DNA of 64,000 nt, taken from positions 124,001-188,000 of the forward strand of contig CAVQZG010000024.1 in assembly GCA_963718305.1 (NCBI GenBank), read 5' to 3'. The position numbers were made by a program, and so were the translations under genes. This document shows positions 8,104 to 16,871 of this stretch, in pieces. This DNA comes from RYN-230 sp963718305 (lineage in GTDB: Bacteria; Actinomycetota; Actinomycetes; Streptosporangiales; Streptosporangiaceae). Numbering within the stretch: the stretch's first letter is position 1; each line of letters begins with the position of its first letter. The notes below the pieces were generated by a model. That model searched no databases, had not been told where the DNA came from, and saw only the letters and a list, made by a program, of their open reading frames with translations.

Positions 8104-8900
8104 CTACCCAGTCAGTTCCGGCGCCCGCCGCCTTGAACCGGGAAGCACCGGGCCTGGGCGGCTTCAACCTGACCGTGCTCAAGCTGGAGATCCGCCGGCT
8201 GCTGCGCAACCGGCGCACGGTCATCTTCGCGCTCATCTTCCCGGTCGTGTTCTTCCTGGCCTTCGGGCTGAACAAGGCCTACGCGAACCTGTCGTACGGG
8301 CACGGCAACGTGTCAGCGGAAGTCATGATCAGCATGGCGCTGTACGGGGCGGTCCTGGCCACGACCAGCGGCGGGGCCATGGTCTCGATCGAGCGGGCCG
8401 CGGGCTGGAGCCGCCAGCTCCGGCTGACGCCGCTGTCCCCGGTGGCCTACATCGTGATCAAGGTGCTGACCGCCATGGTCCTCGGGCTGGCCTCGGTCAT
8501 CGCGGTCTACGTCGTGGGCGGGCTGACCGGCAAGCCCTCGATGCCGATGTACCTGTGGGTCGTCACCGCGGCCTGCGTCTGGGTCGGCTCGCTGGTCTTC
8601 GCGGCCTTCGGCCTGTTCATGGGCTACCTGCTGCCCACCGAGAACGTCATGCAGTTCCTGGGCCTCGGGCTGGCCCTGCTGTCCTTCGCCGGCGGCCTGT
8701 TCATCCCGCTGAGCCAGTTCCCGCATGCGGTGCAGACCGTGGCCGAGTTCACCCCGCTCTACGGCCTCAACCAGCTCGTGCACGCGCCGCTGCTCGGCGT
8801 CGGCGTCCAGCTGGCCTGGGTGGCCAACGCCGTGATCTGGCTGGCCATCTTCGCCGGGGGTGCCGTCTGGCGGTTCCGCAAGGACACCGCCCGGGTCTGA
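8100..8900 (+). CDS. ABC-2 type transporter permease
   Basis: 266-residue membrane subunit with about six predicted transmembrane segments: the first near residues 40-57 (VIFALIFPVVFFLAFG), then segments around 75-92, 120-140, 155-180, 190-205 and 240-260. It contains the typical ABC-2 features of a cytosolic N-terminal helix followed by a long first loop. Translationally coupled to the upstream ATPase by an ATGA overlap. Substrate unknown; this pairing usually exports drugs, antibiotics or lipids. Confidence 0.9.
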   Translation: MTTQSVPAPAALNREAPGLGGFNLTVLKLEIRRLLRNRRTVIFALIFPVVFFLAFGLNKAYANLSYGHGNVSAEVMISMALYGAVLATTSGGAMVSIERAAGWSRQLRLTPLSPVAYIVIKVLTAMVLGLASVIAVYVVGGLTGKPSMPMYLWVVTAACVWVGSLVFAAFGLFMGYLLPTENVMQFLGLGLALLSFAGGLFIPLSQFPHAVQTVAEFTPLYGLNQLVHAPLLGVGVQLAWVANAVIWLAIFAGGAVWRFRKDTARV

Positions 8901-8952
8901 GCCCGGGTTCTTGAGCCCCGGTACCTGGGGCCCGGTTCCGGGGGCCGGGCTC
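8899..8952 (+). terminator. GC-rich hairpin after the ABC exporter operon
   Basis: Outer arms GAGCCCGG (8899-8906) and CCGGGCTC (8945-8952) pair perfectly, with a second near-palindrome inside (8915-8931). There is no T-run, as is common for actinobacterial terminators. The 544 bp from here to 9444 hold no intact gene, only the SGNH remnant, the 13-bp inverted repeat and reiterated GGGCGCCGGGTCGC-like sequence at about 8970-9020. Confidence 0.5.
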
Positions 8953-9093
8953 CAGGTGCCGGACCCACGGCGCCGGGCTACGGGCGCCGGGTCGCGGGCG
9001 CTGGGTCGCGGGCGCCGGACATGGAACCGCCCGCGGGCCGCCGCAGTTCGTTCTGCACCGGCTCGCGGGCGGGCTTGGTGGCGGGACAGGCGC

Positions 9094-9276
9094 CTAGCTG
9101 ACGACGCACCCGCTGCTGTGGCCGGTCTTCGGGAACGCCCGGGCCAGGGCCTGCGCGATCAGGCGGGCCCGGGCCGCGTAGCCGGCCGAGGTGAAGTGGA
9201 TACCGTCGGAGATGTACCACTTGGTCTTGGCCAGGGCCCACCCAGAGACCCGCGATGCCCATGGGGCACATGGTGC
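9094..9276 (-). pseudogene. C-terminal remnant of an SGNH/GDSL hydrolase
   Basis: Reading the minus strand from about 9276 to a TAG at 9094 gives roughly 60 residues that end like an SGNH hydrolase: KWYISDGIHFTSAGYAARA, with the block V Asp and His of the catalytic triad, then a final helix and a short Cys-containing tail. The frame is closed just upstream by a TGA at 9277-9279 and contains no start codon or catalytic Ser block. Only the last third of the enzyme remains, so this is a decayed or truncated gene. The inverted repeat at 9307-9356 lies just beyond the break. Confidence 0.65.
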
Positions 9277-9306
9277 TCACGTGAACTCCCGGGCGACCCG
9301 GACCCG

Positions 9307-9356
9307 CGTGATCATGGGATCGCTGGGGCTCCAGGCCCACTAGTCCCATGATCACG
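9307..9356. repeat. Perfect 13-bp inverted repeat with 24-nt loop
   Basis: Left arm CGTGATCATGGGA (9307-9319) and right arm TCCCATGATCACG (9344-9356) are exact reverse complements. Each arm contains the small palindrome TGATCA. The loop itself is partly self-complementary. It sits at the broken end of the SGNH remnant. It could be a REP- or MITE-like element or an RNA hairpin. Confidence 0.6.
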
Positions 9357-9444
9357 CCAGGCCAGTTGACGAAACGTGACCGCCCGCCTGGGGCTGGGCC
9401 AAAGGCGCGAGGCCTGGGCCTGCAGGCCGGGGCGTTGCCCGGGT

Positions 9445-9894
9445 TTAGAGCGCGCGGTCGAAGCGGACGAGATCACGGCCGGGGCCGTTGTAGTCGGCCA
9501 CGGGGCCCGTCACCGAGAACCCCATCGCGCGGTGAAAGGCGATGGAGCCCGTGTTGACCGGGGCGGTGACCGCGGAGACCGTGGCCCGGCCCTCGGCCCG
9601 GGCCAGCGCGAAGAACTCGGTGTAGAGCAACTCGGCCAGTCCCTGGCGGCGGGCCTGCGGGGCCACCCCGGCGAAGTGGACGTACGCCTGCCGCGGGTCA
9701 GCCGGCGACAGGATCCCGATCAGGAAGGCCAGCAGGCCGCCGGGCCCGTCAATGACCAGGCTGGTGTGGTGGAAGTGATCCAGGAACAGCCGGGGCAGGC
9801 CGTCCAGGATGGGGCGGCCCCACCAGTCGTCAACGGCGGCCGCGATGGCCGGGTAGTCACTGGCGCGTGCGGTCCGGGGGTGGTGCTTACTCAC
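9445..9894 (-). CDS. GNAT family N-acetyltransferase
   Basis: 149-residue acetyl-CoA-dependent acyltransferase. The acetyl-CoA binding loop is VAPQARRQGLAELL at about 77-90, followed by the usual SAFHRAMGF-type motif (IAFHRAMGFSVTG) near 117-129. Begins at GTG 9894, inside the end of the upstream 34-codon gene, so the two are probably translated together. Substrate unknown. Confidence 0.82.
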   Translation of the reverse strand: MSKHHPRTARASDYPAIAAAVDDWWGRPILDGLPRLFLDHFHHTSLVIDGPGGLLAFLIGILSPADPRQAYVHFAGVAPQARRQGLAELLYTEFFALARAEGRATVSAVTAPVNTGSIAFHRAMGFSVTGPVADYNGPGRDLVRFDRAL

Positions 9895-9991
9895 CTGGCT
9901 TGCGGTTGCGATTGTTCTCGTACCGCTTCAGGGTCACGAGGACCACCACGATAAAGACAAACAGGGCACCCGCGATCACGTAGTCAAACAT
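9887..9991 (-). CDS. 34-residue single-span membrane miniprotein
   Basis: A small gene: ATG at 9991, TAA at 9887. AGGGGG stands 6 nt before the ATG. The product begins MFDYVIAGALFVFIVVVLV, a clean transmembrane helix, and ends in a basic, polar tail (TLKRYENNRNRKPGE). It overlaps the acetyltransferase start by 8 nt, a sign of translational coupling. The helix, charge pattern and ribosome site together make a real gene likely. Function unknown; it could be a small membrane partner or modulator. Confidence 0.65.
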   Translation of the reverse strand: MFDYVIAGALFVFIVVVLVTLKRYENNRNRKPGE

Positions 9992-10038
9992 GTCGGCCCC
10001 CTGGTTCGCATGCTCCGGATCCTAGCAATCAGCGCAAA

Positions 10039-10914
10039 TCAGCCGGGCCGTCCTGCGGGTGAGGCCCACATCCCGGTCACATCCAGCAGTGGGGTCACGC
10101 ACGGCGGCCCGGCGGCGACGCTGACCCGCGGCTCGCCCGCCTGGCCCACGCTGACGATCATGGCAGAGCGGGTGCCGTAGCGCTCCGTGTGCACGCAAGC
10201 GGCGGACAATTCGGCCGGGCGCGCCAGCCCGCCAGGCCCGGCCGGCTGGGGACCGGTGGCGGGCTGATGATCCCGGAGCACCGCCGCCAACCCGGCCTCG
10301 ATCCGTTCTGCCTCGGTCCGTCCAGCCGCGAACCGCCCGGCCCCGCCCGGTGCCACCTCGTCCAGCCCTGACTCGTCCAGTCTGGAGTCGTCCAGTCCTG
10401 ACTCGTCCAGCGCGGCCACCAGCCCGGCCACCCGCCGCTGCTTGGCCGACGGCTGCCGCAGCGGCGCGTTCTCCAGCACGTAGCGGCCCGGCGGGAGTTC
10501 CTCCACCCCCGCCCGGTGCCCGCCGCTCAGATCGACCGAGAACAGCGCGTGCCGGTCGCCGACCAGCATCCAGCAGGGGTTGTAGTCGGCCGGGTCGAGC
10601 CGGGCGCACACCTCGGTCACGGCGGTCTTCGCATCCGGGTAGGCGGCGAAGGCGAGCGGCAGTTCGCCCCGGGACCGCTTAGCCGGGTCACGCGCCCCGG
10701 TCGGCTGATTGGTCAGGCCGGCCACCACGCCGTGTTCGTTGACCGCCAGCCAGGTCCCGCCGGCCAGCTCATCCCGGCCGCCCAGGATCCGCGGCTGCGC
10801 GGGGCGGAGCACGGTGATCGGGTCGGCCGGCCGCTGGTACATTTCGTCCCGGTTCGCCGCGATCAGCAGCGGAACGCCGGGCACGACCCCGGACAGGGCG
10901 ATGAGCAAACACAC
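10039..10914 (-). CDS. NRDE-family (TANGO2-like) protein
   Basis: 291-residue member of the NRDE/TANGO2 family, named for the motif seen here as LLIAANRDEMYQRPA at 16-30. The protein starts MCLLIAL, the usual start with Cys at position 2 (possible N-terminal nucleophile fold). Other family blocks are GGTWLAVNEHGVVAGLTN and the GKRSRGELP-like RSRGELP. A non-conserved insertion with three copies of DESGLD-like sequence (coded at about 10372-10413) looks like a local 15-bp duplication. Role in bacteria is not established. Confidence 0.82.
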   Translation of the reverse strand: MCLLIALSGVVPGVPLLIAANRDEMYQRPADPITVLRPAQPRILGGRDELAGGTWLAVNEHGVVAGLTNQPTGARDPAKRSRGELPLAFAAYPDAKTAVTEVCARLDPADYNPCWMLVGDRHALFSVDLSGGHRAGVEELPPGRYVLENAPLRQPSAKQRRVAGLVAALDESGLDDSRLDESGLDEVAPGGAGRFAAGRTEAERIEAGLAAVLRDHQPATGPQPAGPGGLARPAELSAACVHTERYGTRSAMIVSVGQAGEPRVSVAAGPPCVTPLLDVTGMWASPAGRPG

Positions 10915-11042
10915 AGCTGTGACGTTACCTGCCGGGAAAACTCACCCCGCCGACATGCGCAAACCGGCCAACCGCCGCGGGGCAAAGGGCGTCATACCTG
11001 TCATACGGCTCACGGAGCCGCCTGGGCAGAAAGAACCTACCG

Positions 11043-11693
11043 ATGACCCCATGTTCACCCACGCTCGGGCGAGTGCTCGCCGGAGCGGCGCTCCTCTGCG
11101 TCACGGCGCTCGCCGCCGGATGCGGGAGCAGCGGCAGCCCGGCTCCCGCGCCCACCAAGACGATTACCGTCAGGGCCACACCGGCCGCGTCGGCCAGCAC
11201 CACCCCCGGCACCCCGGCTACCCCGGCCACGGGCGCGGCCAGCCCGACCGTGGCCGGCGCGGCTCCGGCCTGCCCGACGCGCTCGCTCGGCCTGAAGCTC
11301 GGATTGGCCCAGGGCGCCGCCGGCAGCACGTTCCAGGTCATCGACTTCACGAACATCTCTAACGTCAGCTGCACGCTGTACGGGTACCCGGGCGTCTCGC
11401 TCGCGGGCGGGAAACCCGTCACGCAGATCGGCCTGGCCGCGGCCGAGAGCCACGCCACGGCGCGGAAACTGGTCACCCTCTCCCCCGGGGCCGTCGCCAA
11501 CGCGGTGCTCCAGATCGCGCAGGCGGTCAATTTCCCCGCCGCCAAGTGCGGCCTGGTCACCGCGCACTACCTGCAGATCTACCCGCCCAACCAGACCACG
11601 CCGGTGTACCTGCACTACACCTCGCAGACCTGTGCCAAGAAAGTCCAGACCCTGACCATCAGCGTGGTGCAGGCCGGATCAGGGGGCCAGTAG
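11043..11693 (+). CDS. DUF4232 lipoprotein
   Basis: 216-residue exported lipoprotein. A signal peptide ends in the lipobox LAAGC with the lipidated Cys at 27. A Thr/Ala/Pro-rich linker (28-75) is followed by a DUF4232 domain with two conserved cysteine pairs (for example SNVSCTLYGYPG and AAKCGLV). DUF4232 proteins are common surface proteins in Streptomyces-like genera with no known activity. Divergent from the NRDE gene. Confidence 0.85.
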   Translation: MTPCSPTLGRVLAGAALLCVTALAAGCGSSGSPAPAPTKTITVRATPAASASTTPGTPATPATGAASPTVAGAAPACPTRSLGLKLGLAQGAAGSTFQVIDFTNISNVSCTLYGYPGVSLAGGKPVTQIGLAAAESHATARKLVTLSPGAVANAVLQIAQAVNFPAAKCGLVTAHYLQIYPPNQTTPVYLHYTSQTCAKKVQTLTISVVQAGSGGQ

Positions 11694-11786
11694 CCGTTGC
11701 GCGGCCGGCCCGGCCACGGTCGCGGCCCGGAACATCCCGGTCGCGGCGCTGTTCCGGGCCGGCCGCTGGTGGGCCATACTGCAGAG

Positions 11787-12179
11787 ATGGGCGACCGCAA
11801 TGTGCTCGGCGGGGAACTGGAGCCATGTGGCACCGATCCAGTCACCGGGTTCTACCGGGACGGCTGCTGCAACACCGGTCCGGAGGACCGGGGCAGCCAC
11901 ACGATCTGCGCGGTCGTCACCGCCGAGTTCCTGGAGCATCAGCGGCGCATCGGCAACGACCTGAGCACCCCGGTGCCGCAGTACCGCTTTCCCGGGCTGG
12001 TCCCCGGGGACCGGTGGTGCGTGACCGCGGCGAACTGGCTGCGGGCTCATCAGGACAGGGTGGCGGCTCCCGTCGTGCTGGCCTCGACCCATGAGCGGGC
12101 CCTCGAGGTCGTCCCGCTGGAAGCCCTCCAGCAGCACTCCGTCAACGTGCCCACCCACCCGGGCGCGCTCGAAGAGTGA
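11787..12179 (+). CDS. DUF2237 family protein
   Basis: 130-residue protein that matches the DUF2237 family nearly end to end: NVLGGELEPCGTDPVTGFYR at the N-terminus, DGCCNTGPEDRGSHTICAVV, and DRWCVTAANWLRAH. Several cysteines (in EPCG, GCCN, TICA, RWCV) are conserved and may bind metal or form disulfides. ATG at 11787 gives the standard N-terminus MGDRNVLGG; frames upstream are Arg/Pro-rich shadow. Function unknown. Confidence 0.85.
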   Translation: MGDRNVLGGELEPCGTDPVTGFYRDGCCNTGPEDRGSHTICAVVTAEFLEHQRRIGNDLSTPVPQYRFPGLVPGDRWCVTAANWLRAHQDRVAAPVVLASTHERALEVVPLEALQQHSVNVPTHPGALEE

Positions 12180-12224
12180 GATCCGGGCCGGTGAATTCCG
12201 GCCCGCCCCGTGGTCTGAAGAGAC

Positions 12225-13049
12225 ATGGCGGTCTCTGGGGACATGGGCATACCGGGGCGCGAGAACGCGACGCCCGGCCACGCTGGCCCGGCGTTGTGGT
12301 GGGCCGAGCAGGGCACGGGCGAGCCGCTCGTCCTGCTGCACGGAGGGCTGACCGATGCCCGGTTCTTCTCCGGTAACGTGCCCGCGCTCGCCGAGCAGTT
12401 CCGCGTGTACACCCCGGACGCCCGGGGGCACGGGCACACCCCCGACGCACCCGGGCCGATCACCCCCGAGCTGCTCCTGCAGGACACGGTGGCCTTCCTG
12501 ACCACCGTGGTGGGCGGCCCGGCCCACCTGGCCGGGCACAGCCTGGGCGGGCTCACGGCGCTGCACGTCGCGCTGCGCCATCCGGGCCTGGTCCGGCGGC
12601 TGATCCTGATCAGCGCGAGCATCCGGCCACCCGGGCCGCGGGCGTCGGACTCACCCTGGCCTGGCCTGGCTGACCTGGTCAGGTTTCTCGGGCCGGGCTA
12701 CGGGGAGGTCTCGCCCGACGGGGAAGCGCACTTTCCCGTCATGGCCAGCAAGATCGTGACGATGCTCGCCGGGGGGCCCGCGCTGGCCCAGGCTGAACTC
12801 GGCGGCATCAGCAGCCGTACGCTGCTGATGGCCGGCGACGAGGATGCGGTTTCCCTGGACGACACCCTGGTCCTGTACAACGGGATTCCGGATTCCGAGC
12901 TCGCCATCGTGCCCGGAACCTCACACTTCCTGCTGCGGGAGAAGCCTGCCCTGTGCAACGCGATCATGCTGGACTTCCTGACCGGCGCACCCGTTCCCGC
13001 CGTCCCCCCGGTGCGGCGCGCCAGGGTCCCGCGGAGCAGGCTACGTTGA
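12225..13049 (+). CDS. Alpha/beta hydrolase
   Basis: 274-residue alpha/beta-hydrolase. The oxyanion HG is in VLLHGGLTDARFF, the next conserved strand-turn is PDARGHGHT, the nucleophile elbow is AGHSLGG (Ser), the acid Asp is in MAGDEDAVS and the His in PGTSHFLL. It probably acts as an esterase, lactonase or C-C hydrolase; substrate cannot be told. The last 20 residues are basic and may be disordered. Confidence 0.87.
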   Translation: MAVSGDMGIPGRENATPGHAGPALWWAEQGTGEPLVLLHGGLTDARFFSGNVPALAEQFRVYTPDARGHGHTPDAPGPITPELLLQDTVAFLTTVVGGPAHLAGHSLGGLTALHVALRHPGLVRRLILISASIRPPGPRASDSPWPGLADLVRFLGPGYGEVSPDGEAHFPVMASKIVTMLAGGPALAQAELGGISSRTLLMAGDEDAVSLDDTLVLYNGIPDSELAIVPGTSHFLLREKPALCNAIMLDFLTGAPVPAVPPVRRARVPRSRLR

Positions 13050-13085
13050 TGCCTGCGGCCCAGGGCTGATCCCGCCCGCAGACCT

Positions 13086-13130
13086 CACTAACCACCGGCT
13101 CACTAACCACCGGCTCGCTGACCACTGGAG
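13086..13130. repeat. Three 15-bp tandem repeats just before pgi
   Basis: CACTAACCACCGGCT at 13086 and 13101 is exact; the third copy at 13116 (CGCTGACCACTGGAG) is diverged and contributes the pgi ribosome site GGAGGA. The repeats therefore sit in the pgi leader. Confidence 0.65.
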
Positions 13131-13140
13131 GACTTAGCAG

Positions 13141-14796
13141 ATGCCGACCACTCCCCTTCGCCAGCGCCCGGCCTGGAAGGCCCTGGAACAGCACCACTCC
13201 GAGATCAGCGGGCGGCATCTGCGTGAGCTGTTCGCGGCCGACCCCGGGCGCGGCGAGCGTCTCACCGCCGAAGCCGCCGGGCTCTACCTGGACTACTCCA
13301 AGAACCGGGTCACCGATGAGACCCTGGGCCTGCTCCTCCAGCTGGCCGAGGAGTCTGGGGTGGCGGAACGCCGGGACGCGATGATGCGCGGTGAAGCGAT
13401 CAACGTGTCGGAGCACCGGGCCGTCCTGCACGTCGCCCTGCGGATGCCGAAGGGCAGCTCGCTGGTGGTCGAGGGGGTCGACGTGGTGAGCCAGGTGCAC
13501 GAGGTGCTGGACCGGATGGCGGCCTTCGCGGAGCGCATCCGCTCCGGGGAGTGGAAGGGCTACACCGGCAAGGCCATCCGGAACATCGTCAACGTCGGGA
13601 TCGGCGGCTCGGACCTCGGGCCGGTCATGGCCTACGAGGCGCTGCGCTACTACTCCCGGCGGGACCTGACGTTCCGCTTCGTGTCCAACGTGGACTCCAC
13701 CGATTTCGTCGAGGCGACCCGGGACCTGGCCGCCGACGAGACGCTGTTCATCATCTCGTCCAAGACCTTCGGCACCCTGGAGACGCTGACCAACGCCCAT
13801 TCCGCCCGGGACTGGGTGGTGGGCGAGCTTGGCAGCGAGGACGCGGTGGCCAAGCATTTCGTCGCGGTCTCCACCAACGCGGAGCGGGTCTCGGAATTCG
13901 GCATCGACACCGAGAACATGTTCGGCTTCTGGGACTGGGTCGGCGGCCGGTACTCGATGGATTCCGCGATCGGCCTGTCCACCATGGTGGCGATCGGTCC
14001 GGAGAACTTCGCGGAAATGCTGGCCGGCTTCCACGAGATGGACGAGCACTTCCGCACGGCCCCGTTCAGCGAGAACCTTCCGGTCCTGATGGCCCTGCTG
14101 GCCGTGTGGTACGGCGACTTCTTCGATGCGCAGACCTACGGCGTGATGCCCTACGAGCAGTACCTGAAGCGGTTCCCTGCCTATCTGCAGCAGCTGACCA
14201 TGGAGTCCAACGGCAAGCGGGTCACCCTGGACGGCGCCGAAGTCAACTACCAGACCGGCGCGGTCTTCTGGGGGGAGCCCGGGACCAACGGGCAGCACAG
14301 CTTCTACCAGCTGATCCATCAGGGCACCAAGCTGATCCCGCTGGACCTGCTCGGCTTCGGCAAGACCCTGAACCCGTTGCGCGATCACCACGACATCCTG
14401 ATCTCGAACGTCTTCGCGCAGTCGCAGGCCCTCGCCTTCGGCAGGACCGAGGAGGAGGTCCTCGCCGAGGGCACCCCGCCCGAGATCGCGCCGCACCGGG
14501 TCATGCCCGGGAACCGGCCGACCAACGTGCTGCTGGCCGAGAAGCTCACCCCCCGGCTGCTCGGCACGCTCGTCGCGCTCTACGAGCACAGCGTGTTCAC
14601 CCAGGGCACCATCTGGAACATCGACTCCTTCGACCAGTGGGGCGTGGAGCTGGGCAAGGTGCTGGCCGTCCAGATCCTGCCCGAGCTGGAGAACACCCAG
14701 GAGCCCGACCTGAGCCATGATTCGTCCACCAACACCCTGATCCAGCGCTACCGGCGGCTGAAGAGCTGGCCCGGTCCACGGCAGGAGCCTCGGTGA
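13141..14796 (+). CDS. pgi: Glucose-6-phosphate isomerase
   Basis: Interconverts glucose 6-phosphate and fructose 6-phosphate in the cytosol. 551 residues, full length for the family. Signatures present: NVGIGGSDLGPVMAYEAL, the phosphate-binding SSKTFGTLET, FGFWDWVGGRYSM, the catalytic Glu region FWGEPGTNGQHSFYQL and the lysine near the C-terminus in SSTNTLIQRYR. GGAGGA precedes the ATG by 8 nt. Followed after 37 bp by gnd on the same strand, so the two probably form one operon feeding glycolysis and the pentose phosphate pathway. Confidence 0.97.
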   Translation: MPTTPLRQRPAWKALEQHHSEISGRHLRELFAADPGRGERLTAEAAGLYLDYSKNRVTDETLGLLLQLAEESGVAERRDAMMRGEAINVSEHRAVLHVALRMPKGSSLVVEGVDVVSQVHEVLDRMAAFAERIRSGEWKGYTGKAIRNIVNVGIGGSDLGPVMAYEALRYYSRRDLTFRFVSNVDSTDFVEATRDLAADETLFIISSKTFGTLETLTNAHSARDWVVGELGSEDAVAKHFVAVSTNAERVSEFGIDTENMFGFWDWVGGRYSMDSAIGLSTMVAIGPENFAEMLAGFHEMDEHFRTAPFSENLPVLMALLAVWYGDFFDAQTYGVMPYEQYLKRFPAYLQQLTMESNGKRVTLDGAEVNYQTGAVFWGEPGTNGQHSFYQLIHQGTKLIPLDLLGFGKTLNPLRDHHDILISNVFAQSQALAFGRTEEEVLAEGTPPEIAPHRVMPGNRPTNVLLAEKLTPRLLGTLVALYEHSVFTQGTIWNIDSFDQWGVELGKVLAVQILPELENTQEPDLSHDSSTNTLIQRYRRLKSWPGPRQEPR

Positions 14797-14833
14797 GAAA
14801 GCCCTCGGTGAGAAAGCAGAGCGGAGAACAGAC

Positions 14834-15907
14834 ATGACAACCCACAAGCCGATGCAGCTGGGCATGATCGGGCTGGGCCGGATGGGCGCCAACCTGTCCC
14901 GGCGGCTGATGCGCGACGGCCACCGCGTCGTCGTCTATGACCACACCCCGGACCACGTCAAGCAGCTCGAGGGCGAGGGCGCGACTGGTGCGATCACCCT
15001 GGAGGAGTTCGTCGCGAAGCTGGAAAAGCCCCGGGCGGCCTGGCTGATGCTGCCCGCCGCGGTCACCGGCCCCGTCCTCGAGCAGCTCGCCGGGCTGCTG
15101 GAGCCGGGTGACATCGTGATCGACGGCGGCAACACCTACTACCGGGACGACATCGACCGGGCCAAGCAGCTTCTGCCGATGCAACTGCACTACGTGGACG
15201 TCGGCACGTCCGGTGGGGTCTTCGGCCTGGAGCGTGGTTTCTGCCTGATGATCGGCGGCGAAGACGGGCCGGTGGAGCACCTGGACCCGATCTTCCGCAG
15301 CATCGCCCCGGGCGCCGGAACGGCGGACCCCACCCCGAGCCGGACCCGGACCGGGACCGCCCAGGACGGGTACCTGCACTGCGGGCCCAGCGGCTCGGGT
15401 CACTTCGTCAAGATGGTCCACAACGGGATCGAGTACGGGATGATGGCCGCGATCGCCGAGGGGCTGTCCATCATCAAGCACGCCAACGTGGGCCAGGCGA
15501 AGATGATGGCTGCGGACGCGGAGACCACGCCGCTGCGCGACCCCGAGTACTACCAGTACGACATCGACGTCGCCGAGGTGGCCGAGGTGTGGCGGCGCGG
15601 GTCGGTCGTGAGCTCCTGGCTGATGGACCTGACCGCGGACGCGCTCGCCCGGTCGCCCGAGCTGGACGACTTCGGCGGGCACGTCTCGGACTCCGGCGAA
15701 GGACGGTGGACCGTGATCGCGTCGATCGACGAGGGAGTGCCGGCCCCGGTGATCACCGCCGCGCTCATCGAGCGGTTCGAGTCGCGCGGCCTCGGCGAGT
15801 TCGGCGACAAGGTGCTGTCCGCGCTGCGCAGCGAGTTCGGCGGTCACGCGGAAAAGGAATCCGACAACTCCGGGCGAATCCTGCCAGCTGACCCCACTGG
15901 TGCCTGA
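14834..15907 (+). CDS. gnd: 6-phosphogluconate dehydrogenase, short (NAD-type) form
   Basis: Oxidative decarboxylation of 6-phosphogluconate to ribulose 5-phosphate. 357 residues, the short actinobacterial/YqeC-type form rather than the 470-residue type. The N-terminal Rossmann motif is IGLGRMGANLSRRL at about 14-27, the substrate motif is GPSGSGHFVKMVHNGIEYG, and IDGGNTYYRDD lies between. A short Pro/Thr-rich insertion (TPSRTRTGTAQ) precedes the substrate motif. Partner of pgi in the same unit. Confidence 0.93.
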   Translation: MTTHKPMQLGMIGLGRMGANLSRRLMRDGHRVVVYDHTPDHVKQLEGEGATGAITLEEFVAKLEKPRAAWLMLPAAVTGPVLEQLAGLLEPGDIVIDGGNTYYRDDIDRAKQLLPMQLHYVDVGTSGGVFGLERGFCLMIGGEDGPVEHLDPIFRSIAPGAGTADPTPSRTRTGTAQDGYLHCGPSGSGHFVKMVHNGIEYGMMAAIAEGLSIIKHANVGQAKMMAADAETTPLRDPEYYQYDIDVAEVAEVWRRGSVVSSWLMDLTADALARSPELDDFGGHVSDSGEGRWTVIASIDEGVPAPVITAALIERFESRGLGEFGDKVLSALRSEFGGHAEKESDNSGRILPADPTGA

Positions 15908-16833
15908 TTACGGAAGCGCCCGGGTCGGAACCGGGATCCGGGACAGGTCCCTGGCCAGGACGACCTCGCCGCCGAAGGCGCTGGCCGCCTCCCCGGCCAG
16001 CCGCTGCCCGTCGGCGGGGTCGTAGCGCTGGGAGAAGTGGGTCAGCACGAGCAGCCGGGCGCCGGCCTCCGCGGCGATGCGGCCCGCCTGGCTCGCGGTC
16101 AGGTGCCCGTAGTCCCGGGCCAGCGCGGCCTCGGTATCCGCGAAGGTGGACTCGCAGACCAGCATGTCGGCCTGGTCGGCCAGCGCGAACGCCGCGTCAC
16201 AGAGCCGGGTGTCCATGATGAATGCGAAGCGCTGGCCGCGTCTCGGCTCGCTCATTTCCTCCAGCGTGACCGGGCGGCCGCCGGTGACCAGGCTCCCCTC
16301 CCGCTGCAGCCGGCCGATGTCCGGGCCGGCGATGCCCAGCGCGGCCAGCCGGTCCGGCAGCATGCGGCGGCCGTCCGGTTCGGCGAGCCGGTACCCGAAG
16401 GTGGGCGTGCTGTGCGACAGCGGCCGTGCGTCGAGCCGGAACGCCGGGGTGCTGGCTATGGTTCCCGCCTGGGTGACCGGGCGCTCGCGCAGGTTGAGCA
16501 CGTCGCGGAACAGCGCCGCGTGCCGGAGCCGGTCGAACACGGCCTGGTTCTGCCCGGGATAGTGCACGTCGACCAGCTGTGGCACCCGGTCCAGGGACAT
16601 CCGCTGCAGCACGCCGGGCAGGCCGAGGCAGTGGTCACCGTGAAATGCGTGATGCAGATCCGGGTGATCTGGCTGGCCGTCACCCCGGCGAACAGCATCT
16701 GGCGCTGGGTTCCCTCCCCCGGATCGAACAGCAGCCCTTCGGTGTCCCAGCGCAGCAGGTAGCCGTTGTGGTTACGGCTGCGGGTCGGGGCCTGGCTGGC
16801 CGTGCCGAGGATCACCAGCTCACGGTGGGACAC
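15908..16833 (-). pseudogene. rnz: Ribonuclease Z, broken by a one-base deletion in the active-site motif
   Basis: RNase Z makes the 3' ends of tRNAs. The first part (GTG 16833 onward) reads as RNase Z up to ICITHF. There the expected metal motif HFHGDH is lost. The minus strand reads CATTTCACGGTGACCAC where CATTTCCACGGTGACCAC would give HFHGDH. Adding one base near 16642 restores the frame into the second part, which carries the rest of the enzyme: LVDVHYPGQ, PLSHSTPTFGYR, IMDTR, the CESTF strand and LTHFSQRY. All other family blocks are intact, so decay is either very recent or the base is missing only from the assembly. Ends flush against gnd. Confidence 0.85.
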
Positions 16834-16871
16834 GGACCCGACCCTAACGGGTCCGGGGCCGGGCCGGGCGG

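Noticed and set aside
8978..9355. 125-codon minus-strand frame
   Set aside because: Out of frame with the SGNH remnant and without any recognisable motif.
12964..14892. 642-codon open frame antisense to pgi
   Set aside because: Shadow of pgi caused by high GC at third positions; no ribosome site or domain, residue content is His/Gln/Val-biased noise.
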